Assembly (NCBI RefSeq): GCF_965204935.1
Contig: NZ_CBDBFO010000001.1
Origin: Hoeflea_A sp965204935
GTDB taxonomy: Bacteria > Pseudomonadota > Alphaproteobacteria > Rhizobiales > Rhizobiaceae
Length of the DNA: 64,000 nucleotides
Strand: one strand, 5' to 3'
Shown here: positions 54,759 through 62,730 of the stretch, piece after piece
Layout: each line of letters starts with the position of its first letter
How positions within the stretch are numbered: the first letter of the stretch is position 1
The notes under the pieces: model-generated
What the model saw: the letters and a program-made list of their open reading frames with translations, nothing else
Database searches by the model: none
What the model was told of the DNA's origin: nothing
Made by a program: the position numbers and the translations under genes

Positions 54759-54784
54759 GGGAGCCCGCAATGCGGGCTTCCCTT
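54759..54784 (+). terminator. Terminator after the small unknown gene
   Basis: GGGAGCCCGC-AAT-GCGGGCTTCCC forms a 10-bp stem with one bulged base, followed by TT. It separates this gene from the next. Confidence 0.55.
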
Positions 54785-54879
54785 CCCTGCCCATCGATAT
54801 CCCCGGATTTGTTTCATTTGCGCATTCGGCTAAACTCACTGTTTTTAAACGCCAAATGTGCAATGTCGAGGCGCACCGC

Positions 54880-56043
54880 ATGACGGACAGGGAATCTCGC
54901 TCAAGGATCGACTGGGTATCGGACAGCTGCAGGCTGCTTGCGCAGATCGAGGCGGAGTTCCGTCGCACGAAACCGTTCCAGGACCTCACCATCGGGACCG
55001 GCATCCACCTTGAGCCGAAAACCGCCGTGCTGTTGCGCACGCTGCATTCCGGCGGCGCGCGCATCGTGGCGACCGGCAACCTCAACAGCACGCAGCCGGA
55101 AACCGTCCACTTTCTCCTCGAAAACGGCATCGAGGTCATGGCCGAACAGACCATTGACCAGGAAGTCCATGACCTTTCCCTCAACCAGATCATCGCCGAA
55201 AAGCCGGATCTGCTGCTGGACAATGGCGGTGACCTTTTCGCCGTCTACGCTGAGAATCCCTATCCGGACCTTCTCGGCGGAACCGAGGAAACCACATCGG
55301 GTCGCATGCGGCTGGAACCGATGCGCGCCGATCTGCAATGCCCGATCCTCGTCATCAATGACAGTCCCATCAAGCAGTTTGCTGAAAACAGGCACGCGGT
55401 CGGCCAGAGCATGTTTGAAAGCTACATGCGCGTTACCAACCGTTCGACCAACGGAAAGCGCGTGACCGTATTCGGGTATGGCGCCTGCGGACGCGGTGTT
55501 GCCGCCTGCTTCAAGGCTGCCCACAGCGTTGTCAGTGTCGTCGAAGCCGATCCGGTCAAGGCGCTGGAAGCCCATCTCGACGGCTTCAGTACGCCGCACC
55601 GCGCCGATGCCGTCGCCAGCGCCGATGTGATCGTGACCGAAACGGGTGCCGTCAATGTCGTTACCGCCGAAGACATGACGTCATTCAAGGACGGCCTCAT
55701 TTTGATGAACGGCGGTCACTTTCCGACGGAAATCGCCGTCGGCGACCTGTCCGACAGCGAAAAGGTTGTTCGCCGCGATCAGATTGACGAGCTGGACATA
55801 GAATCGCTTCGCCTGCACGATGGCCGTACCGTTCACATCATCAGTGGCGGACACATGGCAAATCTCGCCGGCCCGAGGCCGCTGGGCAATTCGATCGAAT
55901 CGATGGATCTCGGCTTTGCCCTGCAAGCGCGCTGTCTCGAATATGTCGCCCAGGGCAAGGCGACAAGCGCCGACTGCGTCGTGCCGGTTCCGGCGGAAAT
56001 CGACGCACGGATCGCCAGCGAATATCTGGCGATCCACCGCTGA
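54880..56043 (+). CDS. Divergent S-adenosylhomocysteine-hydrolase-like protein
   Basis: A 387-residue protein clearly related to SAH hydrolase: IHLEPKTAVLLRTLHSGGA, NLNSTQPETV, LDNGGDL, GGTEETTSG, then a NAD-binding GYGACGRG. It is shorter than usual (about 430-470) and differs at catalytic sites: human Lys186/Asp190 align with KQFAEN (Lys kept, Asp to Glu), and the DDGGD motif reads DNGGD. It may use another nucleoside substrate. Start at 54880 follows GAGG at good spacing. It is alone, with a convergent fhs gene downstream. Confidence 0.82.
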   Translation: MTDRESRSRIDWVSDSCRLLAQIEAEFRRTKPFQDLTIGTGIHLEPKTAVLLRTLHSGGARIVATGNLNSTQPETVHFLLENGIEVMAEQTIDQEVHDLSLNQIIAEKPDLLLDNGGDLFAVYAENPYPDLLGGTEETTSGRMRLEPMRADLQCPILVINDSPIKQFAENRHAVGQSMFESYMRVTNRSTNGKRVTVFGYGACGRGVAACFKAAHSVVSVVEADPVKALEAHLDGFSTPHRADAVASADVIVTETGAVNVVTAEDMTSFKDGLILMNGGHFPTEIAVGDLSDSEKVVRRDQIDELDIESLRLHDGRTVHIISGGHMANLAGPRPLGNSIESMDLGFALQARCLEYVAQGKATSADCVVPVPAEIDARIASEYLAIHR

Positions 56044-56048
56044 CAGGG

Positions 56049-57728
56049 TCAGAAAAGGCCTTCGATGTCACCCTGCTCATTGAGATGGATTTTTTCCGAT
56101 GACGGAACCTTCGGAAGGCCTGGCATGGTCATGATCTGGCCGCAGATGACAACGATGAAACCGGCACCTGCCGAAAGCCGTACTTCTCGGACCGGCACCG
56201 CATGTTCGGTCGGCGCGCCGCGCAGGTTCGGATCGGTTGAGAACGAATACTGGGTCTTGGCCATGCAGACCGGCAGATCGCCATAACCCTGGTCTTCCCA
56301 CTGCCTCAGCTGGTCGCGGACCAACTTGTCGGCAATGACCTCCGAGGCGTGGTAGATGCTCTTGGCGATGGTCTCGATCTTTTCGAACAGCGGCATGTCG
56401 TCGGCATAGAGCGGCGCGAATTGGGATGCGCCCGATTCAGCCAGTTCCACAACCTTGTGCGACAGCGCCTCGATCCCGGCTGAACCTTCCGCCCAGTGCC
56501 TGCAAAGGATCGCCTCGGTGCCGAGCGTCTCGACATAATCCTGCACCGCCCGGATTTCAGCGTCTGTATCGGAGATGAAGTGGTTGACGGCAACGACCAC
56601 CGGCACGCCGAATTTCTTGACGTTTTGGATGTGCCGGCCGAGATTGGCACAGCCGTGGACCACCGCCTCGACATTTTCAGCGCCGAGGTCCTCCTTCTTC
56701 ACGCCGCCGTTCATCTTCATGGCGCGCACGGTGGCGACGATCACCGCGACATCCGGCTTAAGATCCGCCTTGCGGCATTTGATGTCGAAGAATTTTTCCG
56801 CGCCAAGATCGGCACCGAAACCGGCTTCCGTGACGACATAGTCTCCGAGCTTGAGTGCCGTCGTGGTAGCGACGACGGAGTTGCAGCCATGGGCGATATT
56901 GGCGAAGGGACCGCCATGGACGAAGGCCGGATTGTTCTCAAGCGTCTGCACCAGGTTCGGCTGCATCGCGTCCTTCAAAAGCACCGCCATCGCGCCATCC
57001 GCCTTGATGTCGCGGCAAAAGACCGGGGTCTTGTCACGGCGATAACCGATAATGATGTTGCCGAGGCGCTTTTCGAGATCTTCAAGGTCGTTCGCAAGAC
57101 ACAGGATCGCCATGACCTCCGAGGCGACGGTGATGTCAAAGCCGGCCTCGCGCGGGAATCCGTTGGCAACGCCGCCGAGCGAGGCGACGATCTCGCGCAG
57201 CGCACGGTCGTTCATGTCCATGACACGTCGCCAGGCAACCCTGCGTATATCGATATTGAGCGCGTTGCCCCAGTAGATGTGGTTGTCGATCATTGCCGAC
57301 AGGAGATTGTGCGCCGAGGTGATGGCGTGAAAGTCGCCGGTGAAGTGCAGGTTCATGTCCTCCATCGGAACGACCTGCGCATAGCCGCCACCTGCGGCAC
57401 CGCCCTTGACGCCGAAGCACGGGCCGAGTGACGCCTCGCGGATACAGATGACCGCCTTCTTGCCGATGCGGTTGAGGCCGTCGCCGAGCCCGACGGTGGT
57501 GGTTGTCTTGCCTTCGCCGGCAGGGGTCGGGTTGATCGCCGTTACCAGGATCAGCTTGCCGTCGTCCTTGCCCTTTTGGGCGGCGATGAATTCGGCGGAA
57601 ATCTTTGCCTTGTCGTGGCCGTAGGGAAGCAGGCTGTCACTCGGGATATCAAGCTTTGCGCCAATCTCCTGGATCGGCAGTTTGTCTGCTGCGCGGGCTA
57701 TCTCGATATCGGTTTTGACGTCGGCCAT
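56049..57728 (-). CDS. fhs: Formate-tetrahydrofolate ligase
   Basis: Makes 10-formyl-THF from formate, THF and ATP. The 559-residue product has the P-loop PTPAGEGKTTTTVGLGDGL and the family's C-terminal GFIVVICGQIMTMPGLPK. Usual length. It ends next to the SAH-hydrolase-like gene. A one-carbon link between these two is possible but not shown. Confidence 0.96.
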   Translation of the reverse strand: MADVKTDIEIARAADKLPIQEIGAKLDIPSDSLLPYGHDKAKISAEFIAAQKGKDDGKLILVTAINPTPAGEGKTTTTVGLGDGLNRIGKKAVICIREASLGPCFGVKGGAAGGGYAQVVPMEDMNLHFTGDFHAITSAHNLLSAMIDNHIYWGNALNIDIRRVAWRRVMDMNDRALREIVASLGGVANGFPREAGFDITVASEVMAILCLANDLEDLEKRLGNIIIGYRRDKTPVFCRDIKADGAMAVLLKDAMQPNLVQTLENNPAFVHGGPFANIAHGCNSVVATTTALKLGDYVVTEAGFGADLGAEKFFDIKCRKADLKPDVAVIVATVRAMKMNGGVKKEDLGAENVEAVVHGCANLGRHIQNVKKFGVPVVVAVNHFISDTDAEIRAVQDYVETLGTEAILCRHWAEGSAGIEALSHKVVELAESGASQFAPLYADDMPLFEKIETIAKSIYHASEVIADKLVRDQLRQWEDQGYGDLPVCMAKTQYSFSTDPNLRGAPTEHAVPVREVRLSAGAGFIVVICGQIMTMPGLPKVPSSEKIHLNEQGDIEGLF

Positions 57729-57872
57729 CGTTCACAATCCTCAACTTGATCTCGCGCACCATAAACGCATCACGCGCCCCGCCGGACGGCTCAAAACTGC
57801 CGAAAATTGCGTCAAAAACGACACGGCCGGACGCCGCGCCCGAACGGCGCGTCAAGAGAGGATTGTCATGAC

Positions 57873-57903
57873 CCCGTGAAAATTTCAAGAAAATTTTCAC
57901 GGG
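57873..57903 (-). terminator. Long palindromic terminator after putA
   Basis: CCCGTGAAAATTT-TCTTG-AAATTTTCACGGG forms a perfect 13-bp stem that runs GC to AT, on the minus strand 8 bp after the putA stop. Symmetrical, so it could act in either direction. Confidence 0.65.
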
Positions 57904-57911
57904 AGTCGCTG

Positions 57912-60900
57912 TCAGTCGTCTTCGATCGCCATCAGGCTCGCATTGCCGCCGGCCGCCGCGGTGTTGATCGAAACAACCTGCTCCTGCGCAAAGCGGCAAA
58001 GAAAGGTCGGACCGCCGGCCTTGAAGCCGGTGCCAGAAAGACCTGACCCGCCGAACGGCTGGGTTCCGACGACGGCACCGATCGTATTGCGGTTGACGTA
58101 GATATTGCCGGTATCCAGCCGGCCAAGCACCTTGGCGACGCGCGATTCAATGCGGGTGTGGAGCCCGAGCGTCAGGCCGTATCCGCTGGCATCGATATCG
58201 TCCAGCACCTGATCGAGCGTTCCCGCCTTCCAGCGCACGACGTGCAGGATCGGTCCGAAAACTTCTTCCTTCAGTGCCGATGGACGGTCGAGCTCGACGA
58301 TGTGGGGCGCGAAGAAGGTGCCTTCCTTTGGTGTCTTGCCGGCGAAACGCACGGTCTGGGATTTTTTCATCTCGGCGATGTGCGCGGCCAGCATCGACCG
58401 CTGTCCCTCGTCGATAATCGGCCCAACATCGGTATCTGCCCGCTGCGGCAGTCCGAGATGCAATTCACGTGTCGCGCCCTCGATCATCTCCAGCATGCGG
58501 TCGGCCACATCGTCCTGCAGGAAGAGGATGCGCAGCGCCGAGCAGCGCTGTCCGGCGGAGCGGAACGCGGACATGATGACATCGTCAGCGACCTGTTCGG
58601 GCAGCGCCGTCGCGTCGACGATCATGGCGTTGAGGCCACCGGTCTCTGCGACCAGCGGCACGATCGGCCCGTCCTTGGCGGCCAGCGTCCGGTTGATCGC
58701 CCGTGCCGTTCCGGTCGAGCCGGTGAATGCGACACCGTCGATGGCCGGATGCGCGACGAGTGCGGCGCCGGTTTCGCCGTCCCCCGGAAGATAGATCAGC
58801 ACGTCCTCCGGCACCCCGGCCCTGTGCAGCAACCGCACCGCCTCGAAGGCGATCAGCGGCGTCTGCTCCGCGGGCTTCGCGATCACCGCGTTGCCGGCAG
58901 CCAGCGCGGCTGTCACCTGCCCGAGAAAGATCGCCAGCGGGAAGTTCCACGGGCTGATGCAGGCAAAGACACCGCGCCCGCGCCAGCCATAGCGGTTCTC
59001 TTCTCCTGTCGGCCCGGGCATGGTCTGTGGCTGTTCGAACAGTTTCTCGGCCTGGATCCCGTAATAGCGGCAGAAATCGACCGCTTCGCGGATTTCGGCA
59101 ATACCGTCATCCAGCGTCTTGCCAGCCTCAAGCGAAAGCAGAGACATGAAACGGTCGCGCTCGGCCTCGAGCAAATCGGCGGCCCGCGCCAACGCGGCGG
59201 CCCGCTCGGCGGCTGGACGCCTCGACCAGCGGCTGAATCCGCTCCGCGCGGCTTTCATGGCCGTCTCGATGTCTTCGGAAGCTGCTTGCGCAATGCTGCC
59301 GACCACCCGGCCAGGATCGGCCGGCGAACGCACTTCGACGCCGCCCCTGTGAACCATGACGCCCGGAACCAGCGGATGTGCCTTTACCGGCGCTACGGCC
59401 TCTTCCATACCGTCCGCCAGCGTCTGAAGCGCAACCCTGTCACCGAATTCGATCCCGGCGCTGTTGCGGCGATCGCCGTAGATCGCCAGCGGCAGCGGTA
59501 TTGCGCTGTGCCGCGCGCTCTTGCCGTCCTTGAAACCGAGCTGATCGAGCGGCCGCTCCAACAATTCGCTGACCGGCACGCTGGCATCGCCGGCAACTGC
59601 CACGAAGGATGAATTGGCGCCGTTTTCAAGCAGACGGCGTACCAGATAGGCCAAAAGGTCGCGATAGCCGCCAACGGGCGCGTAGATCCGGCACGGCACC
59701 GGCACATTGTTTTCCGACACGGCATCGTAGAGCGACTCGCCCATGCCGTGCAGGCGTTGGAACTCGAAGCCGCTGCGGTCATCGCCGGCCAGTTCCAGGA
59801 TCATCGCAACGGTCAGTGCGTTATGCGTTGCGAACTGCGCATAGATGTGTCGCCGCATGTCGAGCATTTTGCGTGCGCAGGAAAGGTACGACACGTCCGT
59901 CGCCGCCTTGCGCGTATAGACCGGATAATCGGCAAGGCCGCGCTCCTGCGCCAGCTTGACTTCCGTATCCCAATAGGCGCCCTTGACGAGACGCACCATC
60001 ATGCGCCGGCCGGTGTGCCGGCAAAGCGCCTCGACGTAATCCAGCACCTGCGGCGCGCGTTTCTGATAGGCCTGGACCGCCAGCCCGAAACCGTCCCAGC
60101 CCTCGAGGGACGGATCGCAGAACACCGCGCCCATCACTTCCAGTGACAATTCGAGCCGGTCGGCTTCCTCGGCGTCGATGGTAAAGTTGAGGTCATGCGC
60201 CTTTGCCCGCTGCGCCAGTTTGAGAACGCTCGGCACAAGTTCCTTCAGAACCCGCGCCCTGTGCGTTGCATGATAGCGTGGATGCAGCGCCGAGAGTTTC
60301 ACTGAAATCCCCATCCGGTCCGGCAGCTTCGTATTGCCGGCTGCCTTGCCGATCGCATCGATGGCATCGGCATAGGACTGCCAATAGCGCTGTGCATCGG
60401 CCGCGGTCCGGGCGCCCTCGCCCAGCATGTCGAAGGAATGCCGGTATCCGCGCTCCTCGCTCTTTGCCGCCCGGGTCAATGCCGCGGAAATCGTTTCGCC
60501 GAGCACGAAGTGATGGCCCAGAAAGCGCATGGCCTGCTTGGTCGCCGTCCGCACGGTCGGCAGGCCAAGGCGCTTGACGAGACCCTGCATGAGCGATTCG
60601 GGTGTTTCGCCGGGCTTGATCACCCGCGCCGTCAGGCCAAGCGCCCAGGCCGATGCCGCGACGAACCATGTATCGCCGTGGCCTTCCTGTGCACTCCAAT
60701 TGCCTTCCTTGAGCTTGTCCTCGATGAGCTTGTCCTGCGTACCGGCATCCGGAACCCGCAGCAGCGCCTCGGCCAGAACCATCATGGCCAGCCCCTCGGG
60801 GGTCGAAAGGCCATATTCGCGCAAGAAATCCTCGACGCCGCCGATCGAACCGGAACGGTTGCGGATGACCTTGATATAGCGTGTCGCGCGTTCATCGATG

Positions 60901-61019
60901 GCGGCGTTCTGCCGCTCGTCCAACTGCAATTGGGCGGCAAACTCTGCAATCAACGCATCATCGTCGGCCGCATAGGGTGCGGTGAATTGCGGCACGACCG
61001 TGGAAAGCGGGGCATTCAT
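57912..61019 (-). CDS. putA: Bifunctional proline dehydrogenase / glutamate-semialdehyde dehydrogenase
   Basis: Oxidises proline to glutamate in two steps. The 1035-residue protein has an FAD-dependent PRODH domain (RLVKGAYWDTEVK, GRMMVRLVKG, about residues 150-480) and an aldehyde dehydrogenase domain (FTGSTGTARAIN, ETGGLNAMIVDAT and catalytic Cys in SAGQRCSALR, about 560-1010). No N-terminal DNA-binding RHH domain is present, so regulation is expected from the neighbouring Lrp-type gene. ATG at 61019 preferred over a longer frame. Confidence 0.96.
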   Translation of the reverse strand: MNAPLSTVVPQFTAPYAADDDALIAEFAAQLQLDERQNAAIDERATRYIKVIRNRSGSIGGVEDFLREYGLSTPEGLAMMVLAEALLRVPDAGTQDKLIEDKLKEGNWSAQEGHGDTWFVAASAWALGLTARVIKPGETPESLMQGLVKRLGLPTVRTATKQAMRFLGHHFVLGETISAALTRAAKSEERGYRHSFDMLGEGARTAADAQRYWQSYADAIDAIGKAAGNTKLPDRMGISVKLSALHPRYHATHRARVLKELVPSVLKLAQRAKAHDLNFTIDAEEADRLELSLEVMGAVFCDPSLEGWDGFGLAVQAYQKRAPQVLDYVEALCRHTGRRMMVRLVKGAYWDTEVKLAQERGLADYPVYTRKAATDVSYLSCARKMLDMRRHIYAQFATHNALTVAMILELAGDDRSGFEFQRLHGMGESLYDAVSENNVPVPCRIYAPVGGYRDLLAYLVRRLLENGANSSFVAVAGDASVPVSELLERPLDQLGFKDGKSARHSAIPLPLAIYGDRRNSAGIEFGDRVALQTLADGMEEAVAPVKAHPLVPGVMVHRGGVEVRSPADPGRVVGSIAQAASEDIETAMKAARSGFSRWSRRPAAERAAALARAADLLEAERDRFMSLLSLEAGKTLDDGIAEIREAVDFCRYYGIQAEKLFEQPQTMPGPTGEENRYGWRGRGVFACISPWNFPLAIFLGQVTAALAAGNAVIAKPAEQTPLIAFEAVRLLHRAGVPEDVLIYLPGDGETGAALVAHPAIDGVAFTGSTGTARAINRTLAAKDGPIVPLVAETGGLNAMIVDATALPEQVADDVIMSAFRSAGQRCSALRILFLQDDVADRMLEMIEGATRELHLGLPQRADTDVGPIIDEGQRSMLAAHIAEMKKSQTVRFAGKTPKEGTFFAPHIVELDRPSALKEEVFGPILHVVRWKAGTLDQVLDDIDASGYGLTLGLHTRIESRVAKVLGRLDTGNIYVNRNTIGAVVGTQPFGGSGLSGTGFKAGGPTFLCRFAQEQVVSINTAAAGGNASLMAIEDD

Positions 61020-61097
61020 TCCTTTTCTCCCGTGTTTTCCCAATTGTAACGCGAAATAGGCAAATTTTATCACTATATTTTGACAGAATTTTTTGTT

Positions 61098-61130
61098 ATT
61101 CACCTAGAAAGAGTTCGTATATTGGTGAAT
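61098..61130. promoter_or_regulatory. Inverted repeat in the putA/Lrp intergenic region
   Basis: ATTCACC and GGTGAAT are perfect 7-bp arms 19 bp apart; the second arm doubles as the ribosome site of the Lrp-type gene. The intergenic region of 112 bp is AT-rich (AATTTTATCACTATATTTTG), typical of Lrp-family targets. Position makes it a candidate operator. Confidence 0.4.
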
Positions 61131-61131
61131 C

Positions 61132-61592
61132 ATGAAAGAAATCGATCAGACGGACCGCAAGATCCTCCGCTGCTCCAGCACGATGGTCGGCTGACGAATA
61201 TCGAGCTTGCCGATCGCATCAACCTGTCCGCGACAGCGACAGCCGAAAGGGTCAAGCGCCTGTTGCGCGAGGGCTTTGTCGAGGGATTCTCGGCGCGGCT
61301 GTCACCCGCAAGGCTTGGCCGCGAGATGCTGGTCTTCGTCGAGGTCAAGCTGGATCGCACGACCCCGGATGTCTTCGAGGCCTTCGCCGAGGCCGTTCGA
61401 CGCTCGGACGACGTCATGGAGTGCCACATGGTCGCTGGTGGCTTCGACTATCTTGTAAAGGCACGCGTCCATGGCATGGCCGCCTATCGCGCCTTCCTGT
61501 CTGATGTGATCCTGCCCCTGCCCGGCGTGCGCGAAACGCACACCTATGCGGTCATGGAAGAGGTTAAAAGCACATCCTACCTCCCGGTCTGA
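61132..61592 (+). pseudogene. putR: Lrp/AsnC-family regulator (PutR-type) with an apparent frameshift
   Basis: The region encodes MKEIDQTDRKILR in one frame (from ATG 61132), then stops after about 20 codons; the rest of an Lrp protein (LLQHDGRLTNIELADRINLS, HTH, then RAM domain VKLDRTTPDVFEAF to the end) is in another frame. The expected base pattern CGC CTG CTC CAG is CGC TGC TCC AG, so one C near 61170 is missing. In relatives PutR activates putA from this divergent position. Could be a real inactivation or a sequencing error. A long open frame from 61080 joins both parts only through a nonsense N-terminus. Confidence 0.82.
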
Positions 61593-61605
61593 CGGTTTTG
61601 CCTGC

Positions 61606-62730
61606 CTAACGGTCGAGGATCGAACGCACTTCGACGAGGTTCGAGCGCACACGCAGGAGATAAAAACCAACGGTCGCAAGGTGAGACGGCATGATCCAGC
61701 CATCCTCCTTGCCGTTGGACACGATCACCGGATTGAGATTGAGCGTGGACCGCAACTGCTCTTCCATCGTGTTCCAGACATCCTCAAGCTGGCGCCGCTC
61801 GATGATCTCGGCGAAATCGGCGTGAGCGGCCTTGAGGATCCCGTAATAGGCATAGAGCTGTCCGTAGGTGAACCAGAACTGGTTGTCGGCGCGCGTGTCG
61901 AACCAGCCGGCATTGCTTTTGTCCGACCGGTCGCGCAGTGCAGCCGAGGTCGAGCCGATATCGGCAGCGATCCGGTCGACGAACCGGATCAGGTTGTCGG
62001 CGCGGGCATCGAAGACGGCGTCGCAGCTTTCCAGCCGGTCATTGAAGGCGCGCAGCTTGTCCCGCCCCTCCCGGTAGGCCGCGGGTGACGGTGCAATCGG
62101 GCCGAAAGGCGACAGGCTGAAATACCAGGTGTACTGGTCGTACTGGATGCGCCCGCGTGCCCGGTCGAGATCGGGGTCAACCGCGGAGGTGCCACGCACG
62201 CGGCCAAGCGCATCGACAAGCTCGATGGCGGTGCGCTGCACGGCCTGGTGCACACCGCGCTGAAAGGAAGCCTTGTTATCGAGAAAAGGCGTCGCATCCC
62301 ACGGAATGCCGAAGAAACCGGCCTTGTAGAGCAGCGTCGAGGAAATCCAGGCGTTCTGGTCAACGGTGAAATCGATCAGGTCCGCCGTCACATCGACGAT
62401 CGCCGAGCGGCTGCAGGTCCGTGTCGTCGCGTCGCTGTTCTCGATTGACGGCTGGTCGCCGGCCTGCACACCAGGATCATCGAGATTGTAGGCGGCGACA
62501 TAATCGGGATCGAAATTGCGGATCCACAACGTCCGCCAGATGAAGATGGCGTAAAGCACCACCAGCGCCACGGCGAGGCCGCCGACCACCGTCTTCAATA
62601 CGAAGCCCTTGCCGCGATACCACCGCCCGGCTGCGAGAAACGGCCAGAGGATCCAGGCAATCACCAAGCCGATGCCATGGCCGATCCAGTGAAAGATGCG
62701 CTCGAAGAACGCAATGATCGGATCAAGCAT
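61606..62730 (-). CDS. DUF2333-family membrane protein
   Basis: A 374-residue protein with two N-terminal hydrophobic segments (FERIFHWIGHGIGLVIAWIL and VVGGLAVALVVLYAIFIW) and a large soluble, probably periplasmic domain (QNAWISSTLLYKAGFFGIPW, LYAYYGILKAAHADF). Fits DUF2333, an uncharacterised envelope family. It overlaps the DUF6638 gene by 8 bp, so the two are co-translated. Confidence 0.85.
   Translation of the reverse strand: MLDPIIAFFERIFHWIGHGIGLVIAWILWPFLAAGRWYRGKGFVLKTVVGGLAVALVVLYAIFIWRTLWIRNFDPDYVAAYNLDDPGVQAGDQPSIENSDATTRTCSRSAIVDVTADLIDFTVDQNAWISSTLLYKAGFFGIPWDATPFLDNKASFQRGVHQAVQRTAIELVDALGRVRGTSAVDPDLDRARGRIQYDQYTWYFSLSPFGPIAPSPAAYREGRDKLRAFNDRLESCDAVFDARADNLIRFVDRIAADIGSTSAALRDRSDKSNAGWFDTRADNQFWFTYGQLYAYYGILKAAHADFAEIIERRQLEDVWNTMEEQLRSTLNLNPVIVSNGKEDGWIMPSHLATVGFYLLRVRSNLVEVRSILDR

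Noticed and set aside
61080..61592. A single continuous frame for the Lrp-type regulator starting at 61080
   Set aside because: The first ~30 residues do not resemble any Lrp protein, whereas the other frame gives the expected MKEIDQTDRKILR; the frameshift reading is better.
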